DNA of 64,000 nt from Tyto alba (GCF_018691265.1 NW_024881279.1:1269243-1333242), one strand, 5' to 3'; positions 24,826 to 40,117 are shown, counted from the stretch's first letter. Notes: a model not told the origin generated them from the sequence alone. Program-made: numbers and translations.

Positions 24826-25164
24826 GTAAATAAGGCCCGTGTAATCCTGTCCATGTCTGGTGAAAGGAAGATTCAAAGCACTTTGCAATTATGGCATAAT
24901 CTGCTATAGAAGAAGCCTCTCTCATGGTTTTGATTAGCAAGTTGGTATCATCTGAAGCAAGAATGATTCACAGTATATTACACTGTAGTTGTACCTACAG
25001 AATACCAGTACCATCTCGAATACTTGCCCTGAGATTTCCCACTCAGCTCAGTTAACATTGTGCCATTTCTGGCCAAGGGATAGAAAACATCACCCTGCTC
25101 TCTGCAATAGTCTTCAGGAAACGTTAATTCTGCTGCTACTGGTGATGACCTCACAGTTTTACTG

Positions 25165-26332
25165 CACTTGATACCTCTGACACAGTCCCACACAACATCT
25201 TTTCTGCTAAACTGGAGGGAGGTGGGTTTGATGGATGAACTATTTAATGGATAAGGAACTGGCTGGATGGCCGCATCCAGAGTTACCGTCAGTGGTTCTA
25301 CGCCCAAATGGAGATCAGTAACAAGCGGTGTCCCTCAGGGGTCCATACTGGGACTGGCACTCTTCAGAATCTTTATTAGTAACACAGACATCGGAGTGGA
25401 GTGCACCCTGAGCAAGTTTGCAGATGGCACCAAGCTAAGTTGTGTCTAGCCCTTGATATGCTAGAGGGAAGGGATAACACGCAGTGGGACCTTGACAGGT
25501 CTAAGGAGTGGGCCCGCATGAATCTCATGAAGTTCAACGAGGCCAAGTGCAAAGTCTCCCACCTGGGTTGGGACAATCCCCAATATCGATCCGGACTGGG
25601 GGATGAATGGATTGAGCGCAGCCGTGCAGAAGAGGACTTGGGGATACTGGTAGATCAAAAATTAGGTATGAGCCAGCAATGTGCGCTTGCAGCCCGGAAA
25701 GCTGTATTGTATCCTGGGCTGCACAAAAGGAAACGTGGCCAGCAGATTGTCAGAGGTGATTCTCCCCCTCTAAGCTACTCTACCCCACCTTACCTCGAGT
25801 CCTGCACCCAGCTCGGGGGTGCCCAGTACAAGACAGACAATGATCTGTTTGAGCAGGTCCGGAGGAGGAGGAGGGGCACTAAGATGATGAGAGGGCTGGA
25901 ACACCTCTCCTGTGAGGAAAGACTGAGATAGTTGGGGTTGTTCAGCCTGGAGAAGAGAAGGCTCTGTGGAGATCTTATTGTGGCCTTTCAACATATAAAG
26001 GGGGGGATCATAAGAAAAACAGAGAGAGACCTTTTACCAGGACCTGTAATTACAGGACAAGAGGCAGTGGTTTTAAACTGCAAGAGGGTGGGTTTGGATT
26101 GGACAAGGAAGACATTTTTTACAATGGGTGGTGAGAGACTGAGGCTGCTGAGACACTGGAATGGGCTGCCCAGAGCAGCTGTGGATGCCCCCCCCCTCCT
26201 TGGAAGCGTTCAAGGTCAGGTGGGATGGAGCTTTGAGCAACCTGGTCTAGTGAAAGATGTCCCTGTCCATGGCAAAGGGGCTGGACTAGATGATCTTTAA
26301 AGGTCTCTTCTAACCTACATCCTTCTGTGATA
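25165..26332 (+). mobile_element. CR1 LINE, 5'-truncated, relatively well preserved
   Basis: The segment begins within the reverse transcriptase (GVPQGSILG motif, then [10 protein letters not shown] where active CR1 has FADDTKL). It runs through MKFNEAKCKVSHLGWDNP, DLGILVDQKLGMSQQCALAARKA and the C-terminal LEHLSCEERLR region into a 3' UTR ending CTGGACTAGATGATCTTTAAAGG. Frames of up to 176 codons survive, but the catalytic Asp substitution and frameshifts indicate an inactive copy. Confidence 0.92.
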
Positions 26333-26339
26333 AGTGCTT

Positions 26340-29300
26340 CGGGGCAAATGCTGGGCTATGTATTTGCAGAGTACAAAATGCCCATTGGGCCTGGTCTATA
26401 GCCTAGTCTGGGTAACGCTGCTTCTAGAATTCTTGCAGTTTGCAGGTGGGTGGGGAAGGGAGGGAAGAGCAGTAGTTGTTGTTTCCTGGGACTTTTTTGC
26501 TTTATCATTTACCATACTATTTTAACTTTGAATTATCATGTATGCTATAAAACAAATCAAATTATTTTAATCGAAATCTGATGACCCCTTTAATTTTAGA
26601 TGTGTCAAAGCAATGAATTCTGCAAATTAGCAATTATAATGTTAAAAAATCCCATGTATTAGAGAAAAACCTTAAGTTGGTGCAAAGAAAGGAGCTAAAT
26701 TAACTTTTTTTTATTCCCAGAGTGAGGCCAGGGAATTAATTTTCATATTATGTAAGAGTTTAACAATACCTCCTCTTGTACTTTTTAAGTAGTAGAACAG
26801 GAGGAAATACAATGTTGCTGCATTGCACTCACTCTGTTAACCCTCCTATTTGCATTTCCTGACTTTTATTTTTAGATATTCAACCTCAGTGGTACATGCA
26901 CAGGAGTTTTTTGCATTGCATTCAATAACATTTTAAGTACTTTGAAAAATAAATGTTACAGACAATTTAGCTAGCTAATCTCCTGCCCTACCTCTCAACA
27001 GGTTATTGTTCCTGAATGTATACCATTTACCTTTTGTTTCCCAAGGTTGATCTATGCCAAAAATTCCACAATAAAGTGGAAGTCTTGCTTCAAAGAAAAT
27101 TTGAAGGCAAAAATTACTTTAGATTATTAAAAGATAAACTAATGCTTAAGTATATAGTAAGTTAAAAATAATCGTTTCCCGATAGGAAAAGTCTTATAGT
27201 AGTTTTGGGTTTTACTAATTCCAGCTTTTAAAAGTGGAAGAAAGAAGTGTGATTGTAATAAAACTAAAATACAATACAAACATGCCACTAGAGGCAAGGT
27301 TCCCTTCCACCTCACGACTGAAACAGCCCAAGTCTGGACTGTATCCTTATCTTGATCTTGGGTTTGCTTAAACTGTTCTATTACTGAATATGAAGAGTTT
27401 TTATCCCAAGCTGAGCAAGAACTCTGAAATCAATCTGACTGAAAGCTCGTTGCTGCTTCCTCATTAATATGCCAGAAGGTCTGTGTGACATTTCTATGGA
27501 ATGTCTCTGTGCTCTTGGGACTGATGATTCAGCGCAGAGCTGCTTGGAATTTCTACAAAACTTCAGCCCTCCTCACTTCTCAAATGGCTTCCTTTTACCA
27601 GCTTGTCAAGCTAAACTAAAAATAATTGCTTTGTGTGCAATAACAAGGGGAAGGATGGAAATTTCACAGCGCAATTTATTAGGCAGCTCACTAGAAAGAG
27701 GAAGCTGCATTTTTAAGAGCAGCATTAAATATATCTCCCACGTTTAATTTTTTTTTTTTTTTTCTGCAGTTAGAAAAAAAAATGCCAAATTTTAAGGTGC
27801 ATAGTGAGTAACACTCAAGGTAAATGAGTATGCAATTAAGATGTATGTAATGTCAATCTGATGAAATTTTTTCCTTGTTTGTCATAGTTTCATGGAAGAG
27901 GTCAAGGAAGAAGCTGTTTAGAACAGGGCTAGTAACTGACAAAACAGACATGTGAAAGAACTGAAAGTCTCAAAACAGGTATAAAACCACAGACTAATTT
28001 TGGTTTTCACAACAGTGTAGAGTTTAGAGACTAGCCTCACCACTAATTAAATAGTATTTAATGGAAAAGACCCACTTCAAGAAAATGAATGCCTCATCAT
28101 ACCTCTCAAAATCCGGCAACTGTCCCCACAGGCCTACAGATAGAAGGTACCAATCTGCGTCCCGTGTATAAGTGATTCTGCTACAAGTCATCCTTTGATT
28201 CACAGTAAAATAGAACAGGGACAAAGACAAAAGAAATCGTGGGGCCCACTGGTAAGTAGAAGTCAAGGACCTTACACACGTTCTCTCCACATGAGCTATT
28301 TCTTTGTAAACATATTTTAAACACAAACATATTTATGAAAGTAACCAGAGCGGGGGAGTCAAAGCCCTCTGCATTCAATACAGGCAAATAAGAACAAATT
28401 GACAGAATTTACTGCATGAGAGAGGCCAGTAGTACATTCACAGACACAGAGGAAGACATGGTATTGAAGACTTTTAAAGCTTTAGTCACATAATAAGCAC
28501 CCACTACATGAAAGAAAATGATTTCTGGAATGCTGGGATAAGTGCACTGTATGCATATTTTATATGACATGAAATTATATACTTTAAACTCTCTCACAGG
28601 CAATTTCAGAAGGGAAGGAACAGAGCAATTTTATGAAGAACTATAACCACATTTAATTATATATCCAGATTTTTAATTTTACAAGATAACAATTATGTTG
28701 AGAAAGATCTACAAAGGTAACAGAAATGTTTTTGAAAGGGAACTGAGTAGAATACTTTAAAACCTGATACACTTCAGAGTCATTAGTGAATCATATATTA
28801 AATCCACAAATAATGCAAGTTAGGATGCATTGTAAAAGCTATTGAATTATAGAGATGAAAACCAAAGGAATCTACAAGTATCTAAACAGCTAAATTACTT
28901 TTGATTTCAGGGGTGCAGGATGACCTCATCAGAGGGTTCAAACAAAATCATGGCAGTAAATGAATAAAAAAAAAATGACAAGAAAAGAGCAACTCAAAAG
29001 GACTATCCTCCAATAATAAGTCATGTTTTTCATCACCTGGAAAGAATATTAGAAAACAAAATACACGGCACAGTAATAAATCATTGGATCAATATTTGAT
29101 ATATATTATGGCAGCAAGAAAAGATCACTGTATGCGATTTTCATTTGTGTAACCTCACATGCGGGGAGAAGGTCATTCTACTTTTAAGGAGTCTATGTTC
29201 ATTATTGAACACTTCTGCACAAAAAGTGATTCAGGTAAAATGCACGAAATTCAAATCAGAGCGTATTTTATAAGATAACAAAGGTTTAGGTATGTAAAGT

Positions 29301-32300
29301 TTAGTAAATTACCATCTTCTCTGCCCACAAATCCATCTGAGATGTGTGCACTATAGCAATGACAGTGTAAAATTAGAACTAATAATTTAAACTAAACACT
29401 GTATTCAATTACTTCTTTTTTCTATACTGAGTAATTCTAAACAGACCAGGATTTTCCAGACTTCATAGCTCTAATTGTTAGTGTTTATCATCTTCCTTCA
29501 AGTCACTTCTTCAGGGTGGGTATCGTCTTCTACCACAGATGTGCACATCTGTGTACAGTGACTTAATTCAACCAATATATGTTCCTCTTAGATACTGGCT
29601 TTGTTGTACTTACATACTGATTGATAAAGTCATCTTTCCCTGCTTCTGGCTTTTTGCTTTCTTGTTGCATGGAAATATACCATAAATCCTGGCACATGAG
29701 TTAGCTCACTTTCCGAAAAGAATTCAAATTTCTTTGGTGGGACTGTTTCTTCTTTTGTTTCACTGCCAGAACATATAATCTATGAATTCTGTAAAAATGA
29801 ATTAAGGTTATGACTGCTTTTTCTGCAAGCTGACTGTGGCAGCATTTGCAGTGTCTTTTACTATGATGATGGCAGAAGCTCCATAGCAACAGCCTGTTTG
29901 CATTCCTACTGGAACCACATCGCTCCTGTACTGCCTATCAGGAAAACTGTTTTGATATAATCACAGTTATTTGCTTTGTGTGCTGAAGAACTCATTCTGA
30001 TTAAGAAAATTAAGTTTTAACTAAAAAGCTGTGTTTATTTGTCCACAGCACAGGTTTCACTGTGTCAGCTTTCTTGGAGTTTAGAGTGACAATATTCCTT
30101 TGGTGCTAAGGAACTGGAAGTTTTGGCTTCCTTCATCTGTAATTCACTAATATATAAACATGTGCAAAAGCTGTTTGGAGGGTTTAAACAGACATTCCCT
30201 GAAATAATTCTTAATTTCTCTCGTAGAATCTCTGATCCTTTCCTTTACAGGTACCCATTTCAAAAGAGTCTTCACCTACTCAATACCATCCAAGGAAAGC
30301 TTTTCATAGAAAAGTGCATACAAGCAAGCCAAAACAGATTAGATAAAAAGCAGCCAAATGGCTGGGCACAATTATATGAAATGATAACAACTAATACACA
30401 TTTTTAAGGCTAAACCCAGAACACCTCTGATATACTGTTCTACCCCTGATACTACCACTTATAGCCAGTAGACTAAGAGGCTCTGAAATGAAACTGATCC
30501 TTGCTTGTAGCACGGTCCATTAGAAAGAACACAAGGCCTGGTTTTGCATGTCAAATCAAAGGCAGAAGCACAAATACATCACACTGAAGACACTTCATTG
30601 TTTTGTATCCTTGTTTTCATTTCAATCCCTGTCTTATGTAGCCAAATGACATTTACGATTTAGAAACAATCCTAATAGTTTCTGTATGCTAGGAAGAACA
30701 CAAGTCATACCCCTTCCAACTGGTAGAAAAAAAGCACGTCAGCTCAGGACAGACAATTGTACTCTCGTTCCATGGGAAGTCAGGCTGATAAGGATTGCAT
30801 AGATCTACTGAATGCACAGAATGGTCCCAAAGCCTCATGGTTATCCACATTATCAAATAACGACAGCTCTAGTGAGTCAACATCATAAACCAGGATGAAT
30901 GCTTCTGACCAGATAATAAATCTCTGGGATCCAAAAGGATTATTTCAGTTGCTGTGCTAGCAGACTAAACTGCTTGCCAATCATCTCTAACCTATTACCT
31001 ACAACTCACAAATTCGGTGCTACTTTTCACTTGAGCCTGCTAGCCTAGGAGAAGAGGTTGATATTCAAGAGTTGCCAGTGTTCTAACAAACAGTAAAACT
31101 CAAAGTCCAAAACAGTACAACTCACTAACTGCTCCTGTAATCATTCTGCATAGGTCAAGTGCTGTTGTACCATATTTGAGTGTACAACAAATACATGAAT
31201 ATACACGAGTTCTCTGGGAAAAGAGGGGATATGAAATGTCACAGACATATACAGAGAGCAAGGTAACGACGTAATATTTTTTGCATATGCCCGGAAATAC
31301 AGAGAAACACCTTCTGTATACTACATAAACATTGCAGCTTCTGACTGCTAGGGTTGGGAATGTCAACTCGGAGCTGGCTGAAACAGACGCAGCAGTAGCA
31401 GCAAATCTGCCTCCTTTATGAGGACATCCACAGAGGCAGAAGGCTGGCCGGTTTGACATTCATAGCTTTGGTAGGAAAAAATGACAGCAAGGGTGGGAAA
31501 AGAGAAAGGCTTCACCTACATGAAGGTCCCAAAGGAAAATTACACTTAGGAAAAAAGAAGAAAAAAGAAAAAACGACAAAGCTTGGCTGAAATTCAAAGT
31601 CACAAAGAATTTCAACTCTATCAAAACCAGAGACTTCAGTCCATTAGTGCTGTTACTAAGTTCCAGCTGGAGACCACAGACCATCAGCTTGAGATCTCAG
31701 TACTATCCAAAACACAAAACAGGAAGATGCCAGTAGAACCCTGCTAGCTGAATTCCTTTCTTGCCCCCGTCACTACAACTGCTAGCTCTGATTACCCACT
31801 TTACTCACTAGCAGGGCCTCAGTGATCTGTACCTGCAGGAGTAAAGAGGCCACTTTACAAATACACTTGTGATATGAATGAAAGTCCTCAGTTAACAGTT
31901 GGGAAGCGGATGCAGCCTAACTGAGAGGTAACATCTAGAGTGAGGAAACAAAGCCAGGGCAAACCAGAGTCTCAAGACTTGCCTTGATTTTTATATAGCA
32001 GAAATAGCAGGACTCTGTATTAGGTTTCATATCTTTATTCAACAATGGAGAAGGGGAAAGGCAGACGACTAAACACAAAAGAAAGACACAGAGATAAATT
32101 AAAACAATTTAGGAGCACAGTTTGAGAAGATAACGGAACAGCAGCCTTTTAAAGAAAAATATTAACAGGCATCAATAATAAGAAACTGGGGCAAGGGGTG
32201 GGAGGAAACTAAACTCAATAGCAAAAAACCAAAAAGCCGTACATTCAACTCATAAACCTATGAACCTATTCTAATGACACATGGAGATTTAAATTAAAAT

Positions 32301-34055
32301 TATCTGAGACATTTATCTGTCAAAATAAACTGGAAGTAAAAAATGAATAAGTAACTCCCAGAACCTCTCTCTCCCACCCAGTCAATAACTAAGCCTCTAT
32401 CAAAGCAACTTTTGTCTAGAGGTACCACCATATACTTGTGTTCAGTTATGCCTGGAGCACCACTAACAAGAGAGACCCACACAAAACAGTAGCAATATAT
32501 AATATTCAAAATTTAGTCCTTGGATGATGCTTTTTTTTTGGTCTTGTCAGCTACTACAATCTTCAGCAAGTTGATACAGCCTGAACAGACACAATATAAT
32601 AAGATTTTCCTAATGCTCTAATCCCAACAGAAGGTCTGTATTTACAGGTTCATGACCCTTATGCCTTGGATGGGGACTCAGCTGGGAAAGCTGCTTCTAG
32701 CAGAAATGTCAAAATAACCGAGAAGGAAAATAAGGATTAGCTGCCACCCTGTGGAATGAAAACACATCTGCATCAATAAAACCTTTTGCATCATACTCTG
32801 GGCACAAATGGAAGAAAAACAACAGAAAGAGGAGAAAATTAATGAAAGCAAAAGAGCAAGATATTGAAGAGATAATACATGATTTTCTTTAATGGCCTTC
32901 ACAAAAGAGAATGCAAAAAGATACCTAGAAAGAGTCTGGGTAACAAAGCAAGCATAACATGAGATCATGATACCTTAAGGTTTCTACATTTAAGTCATTA
33001 TAGTGCAGCAAGTGACCAAATACCTCTACAAAAAGCCAGTGAAAGAATTCAAAATGCCTCTCCCCCCAAAACCCCAATAACCCAGTCATTTAACATCACT
33101 GTGCTTCAGAGCATGTGTAAAAAGGTGACAGTGTCAGGAAGAGGCTTCTTCAACGTGCGTGTTAACTCCAGACTGCCCACTGGTCATCAAAGAGACTTAG
33201 CAGTATCAGAGACAGGAGATTAGACTAGCTGAAACAATTCAGTTTGGGTTGGCCTTTTCTCTATTTTCCCTTTTCTGAGGTAATAGCCTTTGAGCACCAC
33301 AGTGGCTCCACTGATCAGTTATTGTATTTCTGTGGCAAACACAGAATGGTCACAACAGCTGGCCTTTACAAAAATTTGCTTTTAAATGCAGTTTAGATTC
33401 TATTTAATTCAAGACAGTTATTGCCCCAAATTACTAAGAGATAGCAGCCATGCTGTAATTTCCATTCAGTTACTAGATTCCCTACTAGGGCCTAGGAAAA
33501 AGAGAAAGCTTGGAAAATCTTGTGATTTGTCTTTGGCTAAATTTATATCCAGTACATTTCTTTACAAAACTGACATTCAGTGTGGCTAGTAGAGAGCCTT
33601 TACATTGGCTCTATGCTGGCAGAGACAGCCATTCACTAAATATAACTCTTTTAAATCATTACTAAGTGCTTCCTATAATGCAATAAATGCTCTTGGGGGT
33701 CTCAACTACATCAGGGCAATCCACAACTTGTAGCTGAAGTTTAGCACCTGCCTGAAAGCACTACGTTGTTTATTTAACTCTGATCATATGATGGAAAAAT
33801 AGACCAGAAGCACATTGTTTTTTGTTTTTTTTTTTTGTTTTTTGTTTTTTTTTTTTTTTGTACAAGGTCTGACATTAAAGAATCCCCAGCCCTCTTCTAA
33901 ATTCTATTTTTCTTTCCTACTGTAACCTCCTGAAATGTCCTGGACACTTCTTCAGTCTGTAAGTCTCCATCTATGATGTTGCAGATAAAAGACCTCCTCT
34001 TTCTCAACATCAGAAAAACCCACAGACTGTGTCATTACGGTCCTATTAGGATTTC
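26340..34055. other. intergenic DNA, no gene recognised
   Basis: AT-rich DNA with short frames. It contains T-runs at 27748-27763 and an interrupted T/G-T tract at about 33817-33860. The frame at 31100-31459 (minus, 119 codons) is rich in Cys and has no family resemblance. Confidence 0.5.
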
Positions 34056-34059
34056 CATA

Positions 34060-34440
34060 TATTTTGAGATGCAAGGTCAGACATTCTTTATAACTCTTGC
34101 TCCTTCTGCACAACCTTCTGGCATATCAGACACTCTTCCCAGTTTTGTGTTATCAGCAAACTTACTGAGGGTATACTCTGCCCTATTATCCAGATCATTA
34201 ATAACGATGTTAAATGGGATTAGACCCGGTATTGAGCCCTGGGGTATGCTGCTAGCTGCTGGCCTCTAATTAAGACTTACTGGGCCTGATCATCACCCTC
34301 TGGCCCTGGCCATTCAGCCAGTTTTTTATCCACCTCACTGTCTGCTCATACAGTCTGTACTTCATCAGCTTTTCTATAAAAATCTTATGTGAGACAATGT
34401 AAAAATCCCTTGTACCCATATGATCTTCCATGGTTAAGAA
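34060..34440 (-). mobile_element. old CR1 LINE fragment (RT region), minus strand
   Basis: The plus strand reads as the reverse complement of a CR1 reverse-transcriptase segment: CAGATCATTAATAACGATGT, GAGCCCTGGGGTATGCTGCT and CCATTCAGCCAGTTTTTTAT are characteristic. Both ends fade into unrelated AT-rich DNA, suggesting considerable age. Confidence 0.75.
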
Positions 34441-34444
34441 ATAA

Positions 34445-37155
34445 AAATGTCAATGTTCTTTCCTGAAATGCTTGCACTGTTAATTAGGTTCTTGACTAAA
34501 AAAAACCCCAAAACATTCCCTCCCCTCCCCCCCCCCCCAAAAAAACAAACCAAAAACCTGTATATTCTTCAGAATACTAAATCTCTGTTGCCATGGTCAC
34601 AAATTACCATAGTAACCATTAGATCCATCTGTATTTTTAGATTAAAATTGCTTCTATTTTCATAGAGTATAGATCCAATTGAAAGAAACTACTCATTCTT
34701 ACCAGGAAATACTACAAAATTCAGAGTACAAATTAGGGCAACACTACTGATTACAAAAAGACACAGAAACTGGTTAATTGTAAAGAGGGGGGGATAAATC
34801 ACAAACACTGCCATTTACAGAGCTGCTTCCTGCAGCTATAAAATTGTTTGAATGGACAAGAAAAAGATTTCAGGACAGTTATTCTCTAACACCATCGTCT
34901 CAGCAAGCCCAGCAAGCTTAAATAGCCTTTTTAGTCAGGAGTTAACTTCAGTATTACTTCGTATTTCTCCACTAGAGCCCCAGTTTTTTCCCTCCCTCCC
35001 CCCCCATCCCTTCCTAAGCAGGACCTTCACTTTCACCCATAGGAAATACTGGCGTTCAACCTGTCATCATTCAACTGCTATCAGACAAATCTCTGCTCTC
35101 TCATTTTTAGTGTTTGTATGTTATGCTTATACCCTCTGGTGGACAAAAAGCAATTCACAATCCCCTGTGCTTTACCACCTGTAGATCAGCACTGTGCTAA
35201 CAGGAACTTTGTCATGAAAATGTTGAATCAAAACCAAGCACTGCTACAGTCTCTAATTTCTGCACTTCAGGGAAGTTCCTTCAGTCATCTTTACCTGGCT
35301 AGATCTGTCTCAGCTTCTCCAGTTTCTTACTGGGCTTTAATTCAACCAACACTGTCTCATACATAACTCAGCATGCCTGAATTTAGGCATGAAATTATGG
35401 TCATGTGCCAAAATAAAAATTCCATTTATCTCTATGTGATATTCCCAACCTTTGAGAAATAATCTAACAGACAAGTCAAAACTGAAGAGTCCATCAACTC
35501 AGTGATTTCCCAAAAAGGCAGAAGAATGAATACAAAAGGTTTGTATTCAATACTAGGTTTGACAATTAGGACAATTTACCTGCTAATTATATAAAGTCAC
35601 CAAAAATTCTCAACTTGCTTTCTTTTAGGTAAGTTACTAAGTATTACTTATAGTAAAAACTTAGTTCCATTGTATTTAAAAATTTTATATGCTTACCATC
35701 CAGCCTGACTCTCTTTCCCAGCCTGCTGCAAAAAAACATGATTGAATTCCCCATCTCTGCTAAGTCAGTATAACAATGCATTTCTACTGCTGCCACAAAT
35801 CTTGTACATAGTCTCAGACAGTTATATATTACAGAAGACTCGAACTCTTGATCCTTTAGAGTTCACTCACTTTTGCATCCTTCCTACAAATGTCACTTCT
35901 AACATTATTTGGCTAAATGCAGACAAAATGCTCTTGTCCAAAGGGTCTGCAGTAAGCATATTTCAGTCAGAACCCACTGCAAAAAAAAGGAAAATACATC
36001 AAACTATGCTATTGACAATAGATGCCCAGATTCCACCTGGGAATCCAGCCTTAGGCCTTGTTGTACAAGTCACTGTATGATTCTAGGTCATAGGATTAAA
36101 TAGTGGAAAAAGGCTAAATTTCGGCTCTGAAAGACAATATTTTTCACATCTCCACGGTCAGCAAAGTGGAAGTAGTCCCTTGCTTAGTAAGAGAAAACGT
36201 AAGAAACATAATTAGTTCATTAAAGGATAGCAGCTGAGAAACAGCAAGGAAGTAACGGTTTGCTTGCAAGGGGTTTACAGAAAGGTTTTATGCAAAGAAG
36301 CAACAAAGAAGACCTAAATGAACCTACAAAATTGGAGAAAAATACCCAAAACAATTTGCCAGTTTCTTTTCACTTCTTATTATTTTGATTTCAGTTCTCA
36401 TCAGAAATAGAGCACTGGCATTTCTGACACTGAATTTTGCAGTTCTACAGATAGCTGTGTATATGAGCATAGCACGGTCCAGCATTCAGTTCATCCAAAA
36501 ACGTAGGCTTTGTGGGAAGCAGTAATTTCCCAGATGAATGTATCCTCCGGAGCTCCCTGCTGGTGCTTTGCCAGCATAACATATCTACTACAAAGTGATG
36601 CAAGATACTTGATAATCATCTGGTCCTCCCTGCAGATCAGCTGCCTGTTGAGGTAAAATTCTAATTTTATTGTTCTGAAGTGATGAAAGATTCAGGAATC
36701 TCAGTGCATGTAGTTCAAGCCCAGCATAGAAAGGTAGAACACAGAGAAAGAAGTGCTGTAAGAGAGAAATCAGGCTCTAGTCTGTAGAGCGCAGAGTATA
36801 AGTATTGCTTGAGGATCATGAAGTCAGCAGTATTTCCTGGACAACTCTGTAGTGTACACAGCCCATTTTCCACTCTAATTCCATCTCACAAGACAGGTTC
36901 TTATCTGCTATGCAGGTTTATTGCCTTCATTTACTGTTCAAACCAATTGCCCTCACAAGTTACTCTGCACACCTCTTAAGATCTCTTCTGAAGCCTCCAG
37001 GCTTAATACCTATAAATAACATAAGACTGAGTTATGTTTACAGTGTCTGGTAATAGTGCCAAATTCCAGATGAAAGGTGACCAGAAGTTCATTCTCCTCA
37101 GTAACACTAAAGTACATCCCCATACAGCATATGCATTTCTGCACATGCCAGCCTA
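34445..37155. other. intergenic DNA, no gene recognised
   Basis: AT-rich DNA with a mixed C/A homopolymer near 34528-34545. AATAAA signals on the minus strand near 36665 and 36915 could be distal REEP2 polyadenylation sites, but nothing else supports this. Confidence 0.45.
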
Positions 37156-37164
37156 GAACAATAA

Positions 37165-37310
37165 ATTCAGTAGGCTCCAGACCACAAATAGCACACAGGA
37201 ACTCCTGGGCAACTGTCTCTAGGTGGCCCTGCTTGAGCAGAGAGGTTGAACCAGATGTCCTCCAGAGGTATCTTCCAACTCCAATGACTCTGAGCTCATT
37301 TAGCTTCATA
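37165..37310 (+). mobile_element. CR1 LINE 3'-end remnant
   Basis: The segment reads like the CR1 3' UTR: GGTGGCCCTGCTTGAGCAGA, GGTTGAACCAGATGTCCTCC and GAGGTATCTTCCAACTCCAA. Only the 3' tip is present and it is diverged. Confidence 0.75.
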
Positions 37311-40117
37311 ATACTTTCCTGGTTTTCTACATATCTGACTTTACAGGACAACCCAGAAAGCAGCACCACAGGATGCTTCAGCCAGGTGGCACATTACAAA
37401 TTCTTAGTAGGTAAAGCAAGAAAAGCTATAGTACTGATCAGTTACCCAGAGAGATGTCATTCAGCATCTCCCTAGCAAGTAGCAGAGTAATGTCACAATA
37501 CAGTGTCCCTATCACAAAGAAGGATAAGAGTTGGGGTTTTTTGCCTAGATTTCTCTCTTAGGCATAAGTCACACTTTCCAGCATTATATGCAAGTTTGGA
37601 AGACAGATAGGAAAACTCAGCTTAATTCAACAGATGATCTCAAGCATACAATGACACTTCACAGTTAACATGTAAGCCTCCTTGACACAATGCTATGTGC
37701 AGATCAAAGAACCAGCAGAGTACTCCATAGTTATCCCATTCTCCTCCTAAGGCACTATATTTTCTGCTGATTAAGATGGCAAAGAATAAATAACAATTTC
37801 TGGAAAGTTGGGGTTCTCTAGAAATCTTGCTTTTCAAGGCAGAAATGACTTGGCCGTATATTGTGGGAGAGTCATACTTTCAAGAGGGATATATGAAAAA
37901 GAAAGCCCAGCACTGCAAAAGGACAATAAGTGGAACTCAATTCACTAAAATGTGGGAAGGTGTAGCTTCCCCAGCACAAGCTTTGCATTTTAAGAACACC
38001 AGCATCCCTCTCTCCAATACACCCTCTACCTACCAAGGAAGTTAAAATCTAGTTTAAAAGAAATCAGTCCGCCAGACTGGAAACATAAGGCTGGAGAACC
38101 AGAAACTTGATAAAGAACAGTAAGAAATTAAGATGTTTAGCTGAAGTGTAAGTTTTAAAACCTGATAGCAGTTTCCCCTATATTTTCCTATTTCTTACCC
38201 ATCATGGAGGATACTGCCAAGCAAGAAAACAGTTTTCCCTTTTATGCAGCAAATCATTAAGTTTCTCAGAAGGGAAACCACATTTCACTATTTCCTTTTA
38301 AAAAAGCAGAACACCGGCTCATAATTGCTCGTACAGCGTGGAGGTGCAACATTTCTTTCCAAAAGGCAGTCATGGCTTCACTTTGTATCTCATGCTACAG
38401 GTATTTCAGGATACTTTTTAGGCACACAGTTTGACACACCCATACCACCCCCTATGCCCCATCCTACGCAACTTCAGGTATCACCTTCTCTTACTGTGCT
38501 TCTCTTTGTGCCCAGATGTATTAGGGAAGGGGTATAAACACTTACTGAACACAATGGGTTCTACTGCTAGGTGAAGATTTAACCATTTGCTTAATTGTAC
38601 AATGAAGCCCACAGATGATACTGAAGAGAAACTACATTCCAGCATTTCCTGCTGAAAACACTGAACAACAGCTGATAAAAGCATTTTATCAAAACAGCAC
38701 ATTCAGCGTTCTCATTAACAAGAGAATTTCTATGCAAGACCATGCCATCCAATGCAGAACTACATCTAGAAACTCACTAAGAGGTCACGTGGGTGGTGGC
38801 AGATCTGCAGAGGTTTTGATCAAGCAGAGCACAATCTAGCAGTCATATTTGTACTGGAAGAAGAAAATAGTGTCTACACTAAGACATTGTTCTTGCTCTG
38901 GGTAAGTTCTGCTGCTAGACATCATCAGCTTCGTATCGTACACTAGATAAAAGTCCCTGACTCTACTCCAGACTCTCCCTCACAATCACAAGTCATTTAA
39001 TTCCCCTGCACAACAAAAGTCAGAGTAAGACTGACCTGTACTTACAGACCAATGACATCAAGCATCAACACTAAGTGAAAGATATTCAGCACAGGACCTA
39101 TCTCAGGAAGACAAAGGTAAATCCATATGCCAAAACTGAGTCTTCAGAAATTCTTCCCATGATTCAAAGCAAGAAGAGTTACTACAAATGAACTGATTCT
39201 AGAAAACATCCTGTAAAGTCGCTGTGTGAAAACTGAGTAATCCGAGACTATCACAATGCATGTGCAAGGAAAGGGCACGAAGGTCAGCCTAAGAGGAGAC
39301 TAACTAATCCTTGGCTTCCAAATCAAGGCCCTCACAATGATTTACATAAATAATTTGCTATGGAATTTTTTAGTTAAAGAAAAACGATTTTCAAGAAATG
39401 TGGTCATAGAGATACTTGGTATGTAGAGAATAATGGTTCCATGTTGTTCTGTACAGTAAAATCTAGGACAGCAATTCCTCACAACTGAATCTTTCACATA
39501 ATCAGTAAAGATTTTTATCCCTCATACAGAAGAGAGGAATTTCCTTTGGAAACACAAAGAATTCCTGCTTCAGGAGATCGTGCTTCATGAGACACATATG
39601 CAGTGTTTGCTAAGTGGTTTCCTAAAATAACCAGTCAATTCATAACAATTTGCCACCAAGACAATGGGAAACAAGAAAAAATTCAGTCCTAACCTTCAAC
39701 TTTACAAACTTTTGAAGGGTTATTCTTTAGGACAGAAGTACTTGTGGAACATTACTTGCAGAAGTGCTCCTATGCACTGTCCACAGCAAAATACTGGGCA
39801 AACACAAATTTCTGTACCTAGAGCCAAGAATGGTCTTCAGTAGGGAAAGAGGAGCGAGGTCCCTTTGCTAACTAGTTTCAATAAAGATTAAGACCATCCA
39901 GTATTCATTCAGACAACCATGTCTATAATGGTGCTCCCCCATTATAGGTTTCAATAACAGGAACCCTACTCATCTCATAAATTCCCACTGACTCTGTTGA
40001 TGTGTACAGGGGATCTCCCCTTAACCATGTTCAACAGATTAGAATCCGGTATGGCTTGGCATGATGCAAATTTTTTCTGCAGTACTGCAATTTCACTCCC
40101 ACAATATATAGTCTACA

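Noticed and set aside
25401..26300. Frames of 176 and 122 codons
   Set aside because: They are remnants of CR1 open reading frame 2 and its tail, interrupted by frameshifts.
31100..31459. A 119-codon minus-strand frame
   Set aside because: No conserved motif, Cys- and Ser-rich composition typical of chance frames, no splice or promoter context.
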